From JAHEGP01 sp963792875 (GTDB lineage: Bacteria; Pseudomonadota; Gammaproteobacteria; Pseudomonadales; JAHEGP01), in contig CAWBXV010000006.1 in NCBI GenBank assembly GCA_963792875.1, positions 558,001-622,000 of the forward strand: 64,000 nt of DNA, written 5' to 3'. Made by a program: the position numbers and the translations under genes. The notes below the pieces were generated by a model that saw only the letters and a list, made by a program, of their open reading frames with translations, had not been told where the DNA came from and searched no databases. Shown here one piece after another: positions 63,905 through 64,000 of this stretch (position 1 is its first letter; the number at the start of each line of letters is the position of its first letter).

Positions 63905-64000
63905 ATGCCTACAAAGATTAACCAGGAAATCGTCGGCTACAAGGTGGTGGATACCAAGGCAGCTGCCGCGAAAGAAGAAAAGACGGAAGTGCCGGAGAGC
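63905..64000 (+). CDS. nrdJb: NrdJb-like accessory part of class II ribonucleotide reductase, 3' end outside window
   Basis: The first 32 codons of a gene 93 bases after nrdJa, beginning MPTKINQEIVGYKVVDTKAA and cut off by the window end. The start resembles NrdJb of Pseudomonas, which follows NrdJa and carries the C-terminal part of the split class II enzyme. An ATG with a modest purine-rich stretch upstream is used. The call rests on position and a short N-terminus. Confidence 0.65.
   Translation, partial: MPTKINQEIVGYKVVDTKAAAAKEEKTEVPES

Overview
The window is chromosomal DNA of a high-GC gammaproteobacterium. Three gene orders point there: rpsU-dnaG-rpoD, the pdxA/surA/lptD cluster divergent from amgK-murU, and aroQ-accBC-prmA-dusB-fis-purHD. 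The protein sequences look like those of marine Cellvibrionales/Halieaceae-type bacteria, but that family placement is an inference from general resemblance and was not tested by a search. There are no IS elements, prophages, rRNA genes or CRISPR arrays. One tRNA gene is present.

Layout. 1-7.5 kb: the end of a cytochrome P450, an unknown exported protein, a DUF445 membrane protein, and a DUF2339/DUF3999 envelope pair whose DUF2339 gene is frameshifted. 7.8-12.0 kb: a compact four-gene operon, DUF3348-DUF802-OmpA/MotB-like-DUF2894, with the parts of an ion-driven stator motor. 12.1-15.1 kb: a SET-domain protein, a secreted lysozyme-like protein, a TIGR04282-type glycosyltransferase, then tRNA-Ile2(CAT) followed by about four 118-bp tandem repeats that carry the tRNA 3' end. 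15.2-21.0 kb (minus): cysK and the macromolecular-synthesis operon rpsU-yqeY-dnaG-rpoD; rpoD is split by an apparent one-base frameshift in a low-complexity linker. 21.3-31.4 kb: tsaD-folB-folK, then convergent folM-apaH-apaG-rsmA-pdxA-surA-lptD. 31.5-41.1 kb (plus): amgK-murU-rpe-gph-trpE, minCDE, trpGDC. 41.2-57.6 kb: a Crp/Vfr regulator and an OsmC protein, then a long minus-strand series covering coq7, purD, purH, fis, dusB, a DUF3426 protein, prmA, accC, accB, aroQ and dsbD, with a copper chaperone and a DUF2333 gene on plus and a PfkB adenosine kinase on minus. 57.7-64 kb (plus): mrcB, a TPR lipoprotein, a CoA pyrophosphatase, and a split class II ribonucleotide reductase (nrdJa, start of nrdJb) under paired NrdR boxes.

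Most genes are housekeeping: translation and tRNA modification, replication and transcription initiation, folate, tryptophan, purine, fatty-acid and B6 synthesis, peptidoglycan recycling and synthesis, outer-membrane assembly and division-site selection. The unusual items are the stator-like operon, the tRNA-derived tandem repeats, the two frameshifted genes (rpoD and DUF2339), and a short remnant resembling DUF3604 between rsmA and pdxA.
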